A stretch of 64,000 nucleotides of DNA, from NCBI GenBank assembly GCA_036835375.1, contig DAITMB010000010.1:1-64000 (forward strand), in the 5' to 3' direction. The position numbers and the translations under genes were made by a program. Numbering within the stretch: position 1 is the stretch's first letter; each line of letters opens with the position of its first letter. The notes below the pieces were generated by a model. It saw only the letters and a program-made list of their open reading frames with translations. It searched no databases and was not told the origin of the DNA. The DNA comes from JANQTF01 sp036835375 (GTDB taxonomy: Bacteria; Bacteroidota; Bacteroidia; J057). Positions 46,353-56,039 of this stretch are shown in pieces.

Positions 46353-46404
46353 GCAGTAACTTATCCCGAAGCTACCGCCTGTGCGGTCGGAAACGTTATT
46401 GCCC

Positions 46405-48546
46405 ATGCCCCAATTTTTGTATTATGACCGAGATCTGAGCTGGCTCTCTTTCAACTTTCGGGTGCTCTGCGAAGCCGCAGACAAAACCTTGCCGCTCTAC
46501 GAAAGAATCAAGTTCCTCGCGATCTACTCCTCCAACCTGGATGAATTTTTTCGGGTTCGGGTCGCTTCGGCTCGAAGCCTGATCGGCGTGAAGAAAAAAA
46601 AGCGGGCGGACCTGGACTTTAGCCCGGAACAGCGATACGATGCCATCATCAAAGAAGTCAACCGTCAGTTGGAGGTGTTTGGAGAGATCTTCCAGCATCA
46701 GATACTACCTGAATTGCGGAAAAACAACATTCATCTCCTTCAGGGCAAACCCCAGCACCCTGAACACCTGCGCTTCATCTCTCAGCTGTTTGACGAGGAG
46801 ATTTCGCCCTATATGCATCCTGAACTGCTGAGAAGAAAACGGATCCAGCATTTTTTGCGAGACAATGTGCCCTATCTGGCTGTGAAGCTCTACAGTAGGT
46901 CTGAGCGAGCCTACCGCGAAGCGGCAGAACACGGCAACGAAGATCGACGCTCTCGCTGGGCCATTTTGCTCGTGCCGACTCATTATTTCCCCCGATTTAT
47001 CTGCCTGCCCACGCTGGGCGATCAGCACTACATCATGTTTCTGGATGATGTGATCCGCTATAATCTCGGGAAAATTTTCGTTGGCTACGACATCAAGCGC
47101 ACCCATGCGATCAAGCTCAATCGAAATGCAGACTTGATGATCGAGGATGAATTTAACGGGGACTTGGTCGAAAAAATCAGAAAGAGCCTCCTCAAAAGGC
47201 AAACAGGCGTCCCTGCTAGGTTTCTGTATGACCAGCGCATGGGAGAGGACATGTTGCGCTACCTCATGGACGCTTTCAACCTCACAAAGGGCGACTTAGT
47301 CGCGGGCGGGCGCTATCACAATTTTCACGATTTCTTTTCTTTTCCCAATCCATTTTCGCCTGACTTGGAGCGGCAGGCGTTCTCGCCACTGCGCAGGACC
47401 GACTTGGAGCAATACCCCAATATGGCTGAGGCCATGAAGCACGGAAGCTGGTTGCTGCACTTCCCCTACGAATCTTACGACTATGTGCTTCGCTTCCTCA
47501 ACGGCGCGGCGGCAGACCCAACTGTGTATAGCATCAAGACCACGCAGTACCGCGTGGCCTCCAACTCTGCCATTGTCAACGCTTTGATTCGCGCTGCCCG
47601 AAATGGAAAAGACGTCACGGTGTTTGTGGAATTGAAGGCCCGCTTTGACGAGCAAATCAATCTCATCTCCGCTCAAGAGATGAAGGAAGCCGGTGTAAAA
47701 ATTATTTACAGCTTGCCGGGACTGAAAGTCCACGCCAAAGTAGCACTCGTAGAACGCGAAGAGCAGGGACTGCGCCGTGGCTACGCATTTCTCAGCACCG
47801 GAAATTTCAATGAAAAGACCGCCCGCCTCTACTGCGATCACGGATATTTCACGACCGATCTCACGATCATCGAAGAACTGAAAGAGCTCTTTCTCTACCT
47901 CGGCGATCAAACGTATCGGCCCAAGCCTTTCCGAAAGTTGCTTGTCGCTCAGTTCAACCTCCGGGAGGGACTTTATGCGCTGATTGATCGGGAAATTCGA
48001 GAGGCTCAGCAGGGCAATATTGGTCAAATCATTATCAAACTCAACAATCTCGAAGATCGAGGCATGATCGACAAACTCTACGAAGCGTCGAAAGCAGGCG
48101 TGCGAATTCAAATGCTCGTCCGAAGCGTCTGCGCTATTCGTCCAGGATTGGTTGGAGTCAGTGAAAATATTACGGTGACGCGTATCGTGGACCAGTTTCT
48201 AGAACATGCGCGGGTCTTCGCCTTCTATCACAGTGGCAAGACTGAAGTGTATATGGGCTCGGCAGACTGGATGAATCGCAATCTTGAGCGGCGGATTGAA
48301 GTGGTTTTTCCTGTGGAAGAAGACAACCTGAAGACTGAAATCTTAGAGATCTTGCGCCTACAACTAGCCGACAACGTCAAAGCCGTGCGCCTCAACAAGC
48401 ACATGGATAACATTCCCATCAAGCGAAACCAAGAAGAGCCACCACTCCGTGCGCAACAGGAGATCTACGAGCGAATTCAGCAGGGGCGACTCCTATCGGA
48501 CGCTGAGACACTTTTTCCTATCCCTGAATACCAGATCAAGTCATAG
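46405..48546 (+). CDS. ppk1: Polyphosphate kinase 1
   Basis: 713 residues from the ATG at 46405. An in-frame GTG at 46381 would add eight residues without support. YYDRDLSWLSFNFRVLCEA is the PPK1 N-terminus. The phosphorylated His443 lies in KVHAKVALV, followed by STGNFNEKTARLYCDHG, and the second His601 is in FLEHARVFAF. The enzyme reversibly makes polyphosphate from ATP. The four domains of the family are complete by length (E. coli: 688). It begins about 50 bases after the membrane/TPR gene. Confidence 0.95.
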   Translation: MPQFLYYDRDLSWLSFNFRVLCEAADKTLPLYERIKFLAIYSSNLDEFFRVRVASARSLIGVKKKKRADLDFSPEQRYDAIIKEVNRQLEVFGEIFQHQILPELRKNNIHLLQGKPQHPEHLRFISQLFDEEISPYMHPELLRRKRIQHFLRDNVPYLAVKLYSRSERAYREAAEHGNEDRRSRWAILLVPTHYFPRFICLPTLGDQHYIMFLDDVIRYNLGKIFVGYDIKRTHAIKLNRNADLMIEDEFNGDLVEKIRKSLLKRQTGVPARFLYDQRMGEDMLRYLMDAFNLTKGDLVAGGRYHNFHDFFSFPNPFSPDLERQAFSPLRRTDLEQYPNMAEAMKHGSWLLHFPYESYDYVLRFLNGAAADPTVYSIKTTQYRVASNSAIVNALIRAARNGKDVTVFVELKARFDEQINLISAQEMKEAGVKIIYSLPGLKVHAKVALVEREEQGLRRGYAFLSTGNFNEKTARLYCDHGYFTTDLTIIEELKELFLYLGDQTYRPKPFRKLLVAQFNLREGLYALIDREIREAQQGNIGQIIIKLNNLEDRGMIDKLYEASKAGVRIQMLVRSVCAIRPGLVGVSENITVTRIVDQFLEHARVFAFYHSGKTEVYMGSADWMNRNLERRIEVVFPVEEDNLKTEILEILRLQLADNVKAVRLNKHMDNIPIKRNQEEPPLRAQQEIYERIQQGRLLSDAETLFPIPEYQIKS

Positions 48547-48879
48547 CAAGTCAGACAGAAAACTTCTGCCATATTGACAAAAACCGAGCGTTTTATCAGC
48601 AAAATCTCAGCTTTGGCAGGGATTATCCTGCCTTGAATTCAAGAAGTGGTCGCTCCAGCTGGACGAATAGAGCTTCGGCCTTTGTTCCGAACGTTTTAGC
48701 AGCAAGTTGTTTTTTTACCTAAAAACACCTGCCAACAAACGGATGTTTTTATAGCAAATAAGAGAAAAAGAGGGGATTTCGGCCCATGGCATGAAGCTAG
48801 CTACGATAAGTATAATTGCGAAGGATCATCAAGTCAGCGCAACAATTTTCACTCCCAATCAAAATTTATCCTTTATATC
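48547..48879. other. Non-coding region after ppk1, 333 bases
   Basis: It contains two hairpins without a convincing T run: GGCAGG(48615-48620)/CCTGCC(48627-48632), possibly a weak ppk1 terminator, and AAAACACC/GGATGTTTT near 48722-48749. I see no gene. Confidence 0.45.
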
Positions 48880-49278
48880 ATGGAAGAGATTTTCAGAAAA
48901 TTCCTGTACACAGGTGTCGGCATTGTGGCACTCACAGCCGAAAAACTTCAAGAGTCAGTCGATGAGATGGTCGGCAAAGGAAAGGTCAGCAAAGATGAAG
49001 GCAAGCGACTCGTAGAGGAGTTTGTCGAAAAAATGGAGTCCAAGCGAGACGAATTCGAAGAGCGCCTCAAGGAAGCTGCCGACAGCATGACGAGCAACAT
49101 GCGCCTTCCTCAGTTTGTGACTAAAGAAGATCTCGCCTCTCTAGTGAGCCGGATTGAAGCACTGGAGGCCAAACATGGCATCGGACTCACTGCCCAAGTT
49201 GTAGCTGAAGAAGCGGTGGAAGAGGTCAAAGAAGCAACTTCCAAGGCTGCTTCACGTGGCAAAAAAGAAGCCGAATAA
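48880..49278 (+). CDS. Phasin-like / helical coiled-coil protein
   Basis: 132 residues. The start, EEIFRKFLYTGVGIVALTAEKLQESVDEMVGKGK, resembles phasin/PhaP-like and PhaI-type proteins. The central part is heptad-like helix (VEEFVEKMESKRDEFEERLKEAADSM), followed by LVSRIEALEAKHG and a lysine/alanine-rich tail. Phasins coat polyhydroxyalkanoate granules, but small proteins of this type also occur without such granules. No pha genes are in the window. It lies between ppk1 and tRNA-Asn. Confidence 0.6.
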   Translation: MEEIFRKFLYTGVGIVALTAEKLQESVDEMVGKGKVSKDEGKRLVEEFVEKMESKRDEFEERLKEAADSMTSNMRLPQFVTKEDLASLVSRIEALEAKHGIGLTAQVVAEEAVEEVKEATSKAASRGKKEAE

Positions 49279-49465
49279 TGCTCATACCCTGGTGGAGTAT
49301 TTTCTTCGGGAGTTCCCCGACGCAAGTGTCTCTCAGCCAGATAATTGAGGGAGCCTATCTAAAGAAAGTCAGATTTTTTCTCACATTTTCTTGGATACCA
49401 CGGACATTCTCCCCTTCTTTGCCAGCCGGAAAAGGATAAGAGGCTTCTCAACTCCTTTTCTACCT

Positions 49466-49539
49466 TCCTCCTTAGCTCAGTTGGTTAGAGCGGCTGACTG
49501 TTAATCAGTAGGTCCTTGGTTCGAGTCCAAGAGGGGGAG
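49466..49539 (+). tRNA. tRNA-Asn (anticodon GTT)
   Basis: 74 bases with a complete cloverleaf: acceptor TCCTCCT/AGGGGGA (one G-U), D stem GCTC/GAGC, anticodon stem GCTGA/TCAGT with loop CTGTTAA, T stem CTTGG/CCAAG with TTCGAGT loop, and discriminator G. CCA is not encoded. It reads AAC and AAU codons. Confidence 0.96.
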
Positions 49540-49544
49540 CTGCG

Positions 49545-49576
49545 AAAGCCTTTGCACATTGTGCGAAGGCTTTTTT
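49545..49576 (+). terminator. Rho-independent terminator of tRNA-Asn
   Basis: AAAGCCTTTGCAC (49545-49557) pairs with GTGCGAAGGCTTT (49561-49573), 13 bp with one G-U, three-base loop ATT, and T run to 49576. It starts six bases after the tRNA. Confidence 0.9.
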
Positions 49577-49924
49577 GCATTGAGGCAATAAATCAGGCTT
49601 CTTCCTCTAGGTTTTGGTAGAGAATTAACTGTTGCGATGCTTGTGTTTTTCCCTTCACTTCAAAGCTATACTGGTGCAAGCGACAACAAAAAAAGTACGG
49701 ACCCATCGCCCCAGCGAGTCCTCGTAGCTCAAAAGCATCGCATAGCTTCCCGATATGGCCGAATGTCACACTTTCAGGGCAAGGGGCGAGAACAAGTTGC
49801 TATTTTAGCAGTCGTTTGTTCCAAATCCCTACAGAGCGCCTGCTCGTGGAAGTAGAAAATAGTAGATTTATCTTCCTTACCGTTCGCTGTCCAATTGCAA
49901 TTTTGCTCCCTCTGATTCTCCAAT
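49577..49924. other. Non-coding region, 348 bases
   Basis: Between the tRNA terminator and the barrel protein. A 72-codon frame at 49637-49855 lacks any family feature and is rejected. I see no exact promoter box. Confidence 0.45.
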
Positions 49925-50557
49925 ATGCGACTTCCTCTTTGGACCCTTTTGTTATGGCTCCCACAGAGCTTGATGGGCCAACTTGGGACCCACATCGGGA
50001 TCAATGCAGCGCCCTTAGCCATCGGTACACTCGACATCCACGCTGAAGAACGGCTGTCCAATACCATTTCGCTTCACCTCGGAGCCGGATTTCGTACACA
50101 TGAAGCCGATAGAAGAGAACCTCGCCTGCGCATTTTGCAGGATTTCTATCATTTGAGTAACACTGCCACGTACCTCTCCATCGGTATTCGATTGTTCAAT
50201 CCAGAGACAGGAATAGATTATCCCTACGTGCAGTTTTCGATGACTTCTGCCTGGTACTCCGACAAATTCCTCAGTGCCTCCGGACAAGAGGAATGGTCGA
50301 GGGCATTTACTTGGGGGAATTCTGCCACCATCGGCTATGTCATCAACGTGGACCAACGGTGGCAAATCGACCTGGGCCTTCAAATGGGATATTCTCCGCC
50401 TCGTCGCGATTTGCTTTCGTATTACCTTCCCGGCCTGGGCTATTCCACCTTTGGTCTAGGGCAATATGGCGTGAATGGCGGCCACGTGCAGCCCGTCGCC
50501 ACGATAAAGTATAAGATCCGAGTCAGTAAACGCGAGCGACTCCACCGCGATCTTTAA
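49925..50557 (+). CDS. Predicted outer-membrane beta-barrel protein
   Basis: 210 residues. A signal peptide (LWTLLLWLPQSLMGQ) is followed by alternating hydrophobic strands typical of small barrels: TISLHLGAGFR, TYLSIGIRLFN, PYVQFSMTSAWYS, SATIGYVINVDQRWQIDLGLQMGY. The last residues are not an aromatic-terminated strand as in classical barrels but RERLHRDL. No named family. It stands alone between tRNA-Asn and ilvE. Confidence 0.55.
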   Translation: MRLPLWTLLLWLPQSLMGQLGTHIGINAAPLAIGTLDIHAEERLSNTISLHLGAGFRTHEADRREPRLRILQDFYHLSNTATYLSIGIRLFNPETGIDYPYVQFSMTSAWYSDKFLSASGQEEWSRAFTWGNSATIGYVINVDQRWQIDLGLQMGYSPPRRDLLSYYLPGLGYSTFGLGQYGVNGGHVQPVATIKYKIRVSKRERLHRDL

Positions 50558-50622
50558 GGATCATGATGGAGTCACTGCCATGGCGGAAAGATCCCACCAG
50601 TCACAACAATATATGTAGAAAC

Positions 50623-51690
50623 TTAAATCTTGACCACCCAACCGTAAGGATCCGGGTCCACACCGAATTTGATTCGCTCCAACTTTGCACCAAGCCAAGG
50701 GCCTACTTTCCGATCTTCGATATTAGGCAACATCATGTCTTCTCCTGCAAAGCCAATTCTGGCAATATGAGCAATCGTGGCCGCTGTTCCGGCACCAAAA
50801 GCCTCTTGTAAGCGCCCTTCCCGGTAGGCACCCTGCACCTCGTAGATCGAAATCGCGCGCTCTTCTACCCGATACCCGGATTGGCGAAGGACTTGAATGG
50901 CGCTGTTTCGGGTGATGCCAGGTAAAATGGTGCCGCTGAGTTGAGGGGTGACCACGACGCCATCAATCACAAAGAAGATGTTCATGGTGCCACACTCTTC
51001 GATAAAATGGTGGTGTGCTGCGTCAAGCCACAAGACGTTGTTGTAGCCTTGTGCTTTGGCGAGTTTGTCAGGAAGCATCGCACTGGCATAGTTACCAGCG
51101 GCTTTCGCAGCGCCAGTGCCGCCGATGGCTGCCCGTACGAACTCTTTGGAAGCAAATAGGTCCACTGGCTTAGCGTAGTAAGGACCTACCGGACACGTGA
51201 AAATGCTGAGGAGGTAGCTTTCAGAAGTTTTTACTCCGATGTATTCGTCTGTGGCAAAATACAGCGGGCGAATGTACAAGGCCCCTTGCTCCCGGCTTGG
51301 AATCCAGTTGCGGTCGATTTGTACAAGTTCTTTCAGGCCATCCAGAAACAAGTCCTTGGGAACTTCTGGCATTGCGAGCCGACGAGCCGACTGGTTGAGA
51401 CGACGATGGTTGGCATCTGGTCTGAAAAGAAGGACTTCTTGATCAGCTCCGCGAAAAGCTTTCATCCCCTCAAACACCGATTGCCCATAGTTGAGGGAAG
51501 ACATGCTGGGAGAAATCTGGAGCGGACCGTAAGGAAGAATCTCGGGCTGCTGCCAGTGGCCGTCACGGTAGCGGGCGACGAACATGTGATCGCTGAAGAT
51601 TTTCCCAAAAGGGATATCATTCATGTCGATCTCCTGAAGCCGACTTTGGCTGATCGGCTGGACCCGAATGTTTTTCTCTACAATGTTCAT
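50623..51690 (-). CDS. ilvE: Branched-chain amino acid aminotransferase
   Basis: 355 residues from the ATG at 51690; the first ATG of the frame at 51717 adds a non-homologous extension. PLP-binding Lys196 lies in GGTGAAKAAGNYASAM, and YGQSVFEGMKAFRG plus GTMNIFFVIDG are the fold IV signatures. The length matches the longer BCAT type II seen in Bacteroidota and mitochondria (about 350). The enzyme catalyses the last step of leucine, isoleucine and valine synthesis and the first of their breakdown. Confidence 0.93.
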   Translation of the reverse strand: MNIVEKNIRVQPISQSRLQEIDMNDIPFGKIFSDHMFVARYRDGHWQQPEILPYGPLQISPSMSSLNYGQSVFEGMKAFRGADQEVLLFRPDANHRRLNQSARRLAMPEVPKDLFLDGLKELVQIDRNWIPSREQGALYIRPLYFATDEYIGVKTSESYLLSIFTCPVGPYYAKPVDLFASKEFVRAAIGGTGAAKAAGNYASAMLPDKLAKAQGYNNVLWLDAAHHHFIEECGTMNIFFVIDGVVVTPQLSGTILPGITRNSAIQVLRQSGYRVEERAISIYEVQGAYREGRLQEAFGAGTAATIAHIARIGFAGEDMMLPNIEDRKVGPWLGAKLERIKFGVDPDPYGWVVKI

Positions 51691-51805
51691 GTTGCGTAGT
51701 AAATATGAGGGAAGCAAGTAGTATTAGCGTCTGCTCGGCTGTCGTAGAAGTGCTGGAAGTAAATTGTAGATCAAGGCGGTGCCGGCCCTACCTTTCTCAC
51801 TGCCA

Positions 51806-52162
51806 TCAATTCATGTAAAAAAAGCTGGAATACTCATTTCCCTTGTATTTCAGCACGAAAGAATAGCGCTTACCAGGAGCTAGCGGACCTTTCGGAACGC
51901 GATGTATGTCCACTCCGACACGATCGGTCACTTTCCCTGTGACCCATAACTTCTCGTTCTTATCGTCCATCAGGTGAAGTTCCACATAGCCTGGCGCTGT
52001 AATCTCGTATTTTATTTCGAAGAATTCGGGGCGAGAATCTACAGAGTTGATGTAGAGCTTAGGTGGACGAGAGGAGGTAGTGTACTGCGCATGAGCGCTG
52101 AGCAAAAAGCAGCTCAGTAGCACCGACAGAAGGAAAGAAGATCTCCAAACAGAAGAATTCAT
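51806..52162 (-). CDS. Small secreted protein, unknown
   Basis: 118 residues from the ATG at 52162; a TTG upstream is possible but unlikely. A signal peptide (FLLSVLLSCFLLSAHAQ) is clear. The mature 90 residues are beta-rich: FEIKYEITAPGYVELHLMDD and RYSFVLKYKGNEYSSFFYMN, which reads like a single immunoglobulin-type or FlgD-like sandwich module that often carries surface attachments. I recognise no specific family. Confidence 0.6.
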   Translation of the reverse strand: MNSSVWRSSFLLSVLLSCFLLSAHAQYTTSSRPPKLYINSVDSRPEFFEIKYEITAPGYVELHLMDDKNEKLWVTGKVTDRVGVDIHRVPKGPLAPGKRYSFVLKYKGNEYSSFFYMN

Positions 52163-52251
52163 AGGCTGCAAATTACGGTTTTTTCAACAGGCTGACAAGA
52201 CGTTTTCGTGTAGCAGCTGTCCCTATCAACGCTTCACTCCACCTTCATCGT

Positions 52252-53505
52252 TTACCCAAGCCACCCAGTCTTTTTTAGCCAAGATATTACACTAAGGGTG
52301 GCGCCAGTTCGATCCTCCACATAGCGGATCAAGGTACGAGATCGCTTTTCTCGTAGTTCGTGATTTCGGCATATTCCTTCGATCGCTTCTCGTAGCGATT
52401 CAGTGCTATCTATTGACTGGCACGCACCGAGCTTGACCAGTTCTACTGCCTCCGGAAAACGCTGGTATCGTGGACCAATCAAGAGGTTGCACCCATACAC
52501 AGCGGCTTCCAGCACATTATGCAATCCCTTATCAAAGGCCCCCCCCACATACGCCATACTCCCGTAGGCATAGAGTCGAGAGAGCAACCCGATCTGGTCG
52601 ATCCACAAGATCTCGTGTGTCAGGCTCAGCGAGTCGATATTCGAATAGCAAAGCGATTGCTTAGGCAAAGCATTGATCTGGGTTTGGATATGAGCAAGGT
52701 GAATCTCGTGAGGAGCGATGATCAGGCAGGGTCGCAAGTCTTCTGGCAAGGTTGACCAAGCGCGCAAAAGGAGGTCTTCCTCCTTCGGCCACGTGCTCCC
52801 TGCCACCAAGCAGGTTCTTCCGCGCAGAAAGGCCGCAATGCCGGGCACTTCTTGCCAATTGTCGCGATTGCTACTCACCCGATCAAATCGCGTGTCGGAA
52901 CTCACGGAAAGGGAAGGATGTCCCAATTTTGCCAAAAAAATATGAGAGGCTTCGTCTTGTGTGAAAATGTGCTGAAAGCTCAGGTAAGCCTCACGAAATA
53001 AGCGCTGAGCAGGCCATTTGAAGCTCCACTTCTCAGGATGCGGGCGCGCAGCCACCAAAATCAACGGGATGGCGAGCCGTCGAGCCTCCCGTAAATGATT
53101 CATCCACAACTCATACTTGATGAAAATACCGAAAGCGGGGGAGACAGTTTGCAGGAAAACCCGCGCATTGGCTGCTGTGTCCAGCGGCAAATAAGCGACG
53201 TGATGCGCCTTGGCGTAGTTTTTTCTGATTTCATAGCCAGAAGGCGAGAAAAATGTCACCAAGATCCGAAATCCAGGGTGCTCATCGTAGAGGGTGTCAA
53301 TCAGATTTCGACCTTGCTCAAACTCTCCCAGGGAAGCGCAGTGAATCCACACCCACGGAAGACCTTCAGTCGCCACGGCAGCACGGAGGCGATGGCTCCA
53401 ATCCTTACGCCCGTTGATCCAGAGCAAAGCCTTGTGGGAAAATCTTCCTGCAAGCAAAATCCCTAGCCCATAAAGCCGAATTCCCCATTCGTACAATATC
53501 CACAT
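52252..53505 (-). CDS. waaA: 3-deoxy-D-manno-octulosonic acid transferase
   Basis: 417 residues from the ATG at 53505; a GTG one codon earlier is possible. The N-terminus carries the membrane anchor WGIRLYGLGILLAGRF and the catalytic Glu61 in HCASLGEFEQG. The C-terminal GT-B half holds GGAFDKGLHNVLEAAVYGCNLLIGP, the nucleotide-sugar (CMP-KDO) binding motif. WaaA adds KDO to lipid IVA. With lpxB and the LptF/G-type permease it covers three steps of lipopolysaccharide biogenesis in this window. Confidence 0.93.
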   Translation of the reverse strand: MWILYEWGIRLYGLGILLAGRFSHKALLWINGRKDWSHRLRAAVATEGLPWVWIHCASLGEFEQGRNLIDTLYDEHPGFRILVTFFSPSGYEIRKNYAKAHHVAYLPLDTAANARVFLQTVSPAFGIFIKYELWMNHLREARRLAIPLILVAARPHPEKWSFKWPAQRLFREAYLSFQHIFTQDEASHIFLAKLGHPSLSVSSDTRFDRVSSNRDNWQEVPGIAAFLRGRTCLVAGSTWPKEEDLLLRAWSTLPEDLRPCLIIAPHEIHLAHIQTQINALPKQSLCYSNIDSLSLTHEILWIDQIGLLSRLYAYGSMAYVGGAFDKGLHNVLEAAVYGCNLLIGPRYQRFPEAVELVKLGACQSIDSTESLREAIEGICRNHELREKRSRTLIRYVEDRTGATLSVISWLKKTGWLG

Positions 53506-53560
53506 CACTCGAAGCGCCTTGAATTTGCTAGCGAATTTTCAGCAGCGAGTCCGTCGCCTT

Positions 53561-54316
53561 TCAATTGTAATACACCCGATTCGGAGCACGCTGATAAATT
53601 GGAAACACCCAACTGACGCGAAACCCACTCAACAGATCGAGCCGGCGCTCAAGGGAGGGTAGGCCCGTGTCGAACTGAATGCTGCGCTGTCCGCGGGTAA
53701 AATTCTGACTAAAATCGAAGCCTGCCGAGAAATTGAGGTATCCACGGCTATCAAAATAAGTATACCCTACCGACTGGCGAACCCCAAAACCAGCCGACAG
53801 CCTGTCGTAGCCCTTGCGATAATTCCCCGAGAACTGGGTCACATCGTCGTCGTATGCTTCGAAGTCCATACGATGCCGGAAAAATTGGCCCCCGACCTCA
53901 ACGTAAATACCAGAATTGGGGTTTTTATGAGGAAAAACAGACAGAATGTATCCTACCGAAAGCGGGACTACCCACCCTAAGGCTGTGATACGATAATCTG
54001 TGAGGAGTCCTTCGTCCCCGATCATGCGGCCACCAGCATCGAGCACGTGCCGAAACATGTCGAGCTCTTTCACGACATCTCCAAACAGGGCATGGACGCC
54101 TCCGATGAAGTAGAGATTGTTGGCAAACTTCATCCCTGACTGGAGACCGAGCTGAGAAAGGTAACCAAAGCGGTCTCCTAAGTCAGCCCCGGGCATACCG
54201 CCCCGATACGTCACTTCAAGAATCCCCATTGAGATGACTGAATCGGCGATACTTTTTTGAGCGCAGAGAGGAAAGATTGCGCATAAAAGAAAGACACAGA
54301 GGAATAACTTTGACAT
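53561..54316 (-). CDS. Predicted outer-membrane protein, unknown
   Basis: 251 residues. A signal peptide ends near PLCAQ. The rest has alternating strands: VPLSVGYILSVFP, GIYVEVGGQFF, GFGVRQSVGYTYFD and YLNFSAGFDFSQNF. The C-terminal YQRAPNRVYYN ends in aromatic residues, compatible with insertion by the Bam complex. No specific family recognised. It lies 52 bases upstream of waaA on the same strand, and could be co-transcribed. Confidence 0.55.
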   Translation of the reverse strand: MSKLFLCVFLLCAIFPLCAQKSIADSVISMGILEVTYRGGMPGADLGDRFGYLSQLGLQSGMKFANNLYFIGGVHALFGDVVKELDMFRHVLDAGGRMIGDEGLLTDYRITALGWVVPLSVGYILSVFPHKNPNSGIYVEVGGQFFRHRMDFEAYDDDVTQFSGNYRKGYDRLSAGFGVRQSVGYTYFDSRGYLNFSAGFDFSQNFTRGQRSIQFDTGLPSLERRLDLLSGFRVSWVFPIYQRAPNRVYYN

Positions 54317-54704
54317 GGCAGCACCTTGTAAGAGGCGATGTAAGTTAGGAGTGAATAGGATAGGAAAAAATGCGAACTCGAAGGCAGATTAGCGGGTGAA
54401 TGAACCGATCAAGCCAAAGAAATTTCCGTTGGGCAGTAATGTGAGTTGGCGGGCAAGGAAGTTTCTACTTTTGCTCGTGTCAAGCAGGAAATACAATCCT
54501 ACTCGACCCTCCCGCTGCCTTCAATGATATTCACGCCCACTGCGCGTCGTTCTCTAGCAAGGCTGACAAGATCTCAACGAAAAGGAGATCGGGAAGGTGG
54601 GGACACTCGTTACTCAAAAAAGTTCCTTATTCTATCCGTTTCAGGTCTGTAGATCTGGCGCGTTGTGTATTGTCTAGTATTTATTCAACCAAAATTCACT
54701 GAAG
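54317..54704. other. Non-coding divergent region upstream of ugd, 388 bases
   Basis: No gene is convincing (a 68-codon frame at 54446-54652 was rejected). I see no exact TAnnTTTG box or strong hairpin; the ugd promoter must lie here. Confidence 0.45.
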
Positions 54705-56039
54705 ATGAAAGTTGCAGTCGTTGGAACTGGCTATGTAGGTCTGGTGACCGGAACTTGCTTTGCAGAAGCCGGTAACGATGTCCTGTGTGTTGACAACAAC
54801 CAGGAAAAACTCTCCATGCTCCGATCAGGAAAGGTGCCCATTTATGAGCCCGGACTTGAGATCTTATTCGAAAGAAACACGAAAGAAGGACGTCTGAACT
54901 TCACCGATTCGCTTGCAGAAGCCGTCAAGTTCGCCGAAATCATCTTTCTCGCTCTTCCAACCCCTCCGACTGAAGACGGATCTGCCGACCTGAAATATGT
55001 GCTGGGCGTCGCCCACCAGATCGGGGGTCTCCTCACAGAATATCGTGTAGTGGTCAACAAATCTACTGTGCCTGTGGGAACTGCTGACCGCGTGCGGGAA
55101 GCCATCGCCTCACAGACTGATGTAGAATTCGATGTGGTCTCCAACCCTGAGTTTCTGCGCGAAGGATATGCCGTAGAAGACTTCATGAAGCCTGAGCGCA
55201 TCGTGGTCGGCACCCTTTCCGAGCGTGCTACTGACTTGATGACCCGCCTTTACAAAGCATTCGTGATGTCCGGCAACCCGGTCATCTTTATGGATGAGCG
55301 CTCTGCCGAAGTCACCAAGTATGCCGCCAACTCTTTCTTGGCTACCAAAATCTCCTTCATGAACGAGATCGCCAACTTGTGCGAGCTGGTCGGGGCGGAT
55401 GTGGACCATGTGAGAAGAGGCATGGGAACGGACTCCCGCATTGGCAAGCGCTTCCTGTTTCCTGGTGTGGGATACGGCGGTTCTTGCTTCCCTAAAGATG
55501 TGTCTGCGCTGTTCAAGACTTCGCAGGAATATTCCTACGATTTCCAGATTCTGAACTCGGTCATGAACGTTAATGAACTTCAGAAAGGAGTTCTGGTGGA
55601 GAAAATCATCTCTACTTATGGCACAGACCTGAGCGACAAGACTTTCGCCGTGTGGGGATTGGCCTTCAAGCCCAATACTGACGACATCCGCGAAGCGCCA
55701 GCTTTGGTCATCATCCAGCGCCTGGTCGAAATGGGTGCCAAGGTGAAAGCCTATGACCCAGAAGCCATGGAAGCTGTGAAGCGCTACACTGACTTGGAGA
55801 TGGAGTTTTCCGACAACATGTATGATGCTGTGGTCGGTGCTGATGCCTTGGTGATCGTCACGGAGTGGAATGAGTTCCGCAGCCCAGACTTTGATCGCGT
55901 CAAGCTTGGCCTGAAAGAGTCCATCATCTTCGACGGGCGTAACGTATATGACCTTTCCACCATGGAAGGCCAACAATTCACTTATCACTCCATCGGCCGC
56001 AAAAGCATTTTTGCACCCGAAACCGTCTCCAACGAATGA
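54705..56039 (+). CDS. ugd: UDP-glucose 6-dehydrogenase
   Basis: 444 residues. The NAD-binding motif GTGYVGLVTGTCFAEAG is at the N-terminus, the substrate segment STVPVGTADRVREAI follows, and the catalytic Cys261 is in GYGGSCFPKD. The late AFKPNTDDIREAP is the UDP-binding motif. It oxidises UDP-glucose to UDP-glucuronate. Its stop overlaps the start of the decarboxylase gene (ATGA), so the product is passed on within one translationally coupled operon. Confidence 0.95.
   Translation: MKVAVVGTGYVGLVTGTCFAEAGNDVLCVDNNQEKLSMLRSGKVPIYEPGLEILFERNTKEGRLNFTDSLAEAVKFAEIIFLALPTPPTEDGSADLKYVLGVAHQIGGLLTEYRVVVNKSTVPVGTADRVREAIASQTDVEFDVVSNPEFLREGYAVEDFMKPERIVVGTLSERATDLMTRLYKAFVMSGNPVIFMDERSAEVTKYAANSFLATKISFMNEIANLCELVGADVDHVRRGMGTDSRIGKRFLFPGVGYGGSCFPKDVSALFKTSQEYSYDFQILNSVMNVNELQKGVLVEKIISTYGTDLSDKTFAVWGLAFKPNTDDIREAPALVIIQRLVEMGAKVKAYDPEAMEAVKRYTDLEMEFSDNMYDAVVGADALVIVTEWNEFRSPDFDRVKLGLKESIIFDGRNVYDLSTMEGQQFTYHSIGRKSIFAPETVSNE

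Noticed and set aside
49637..49855. 72-codon frame after tRNA-Asn
   Set aside because: Composition resembles random sequence, with no start context or family feature.
54446..54652. 68-codon frame upstream of ugd
   Set aside because: Short and serine/arginine-rich, without homology features, in a region that must carry the ugd promoter.
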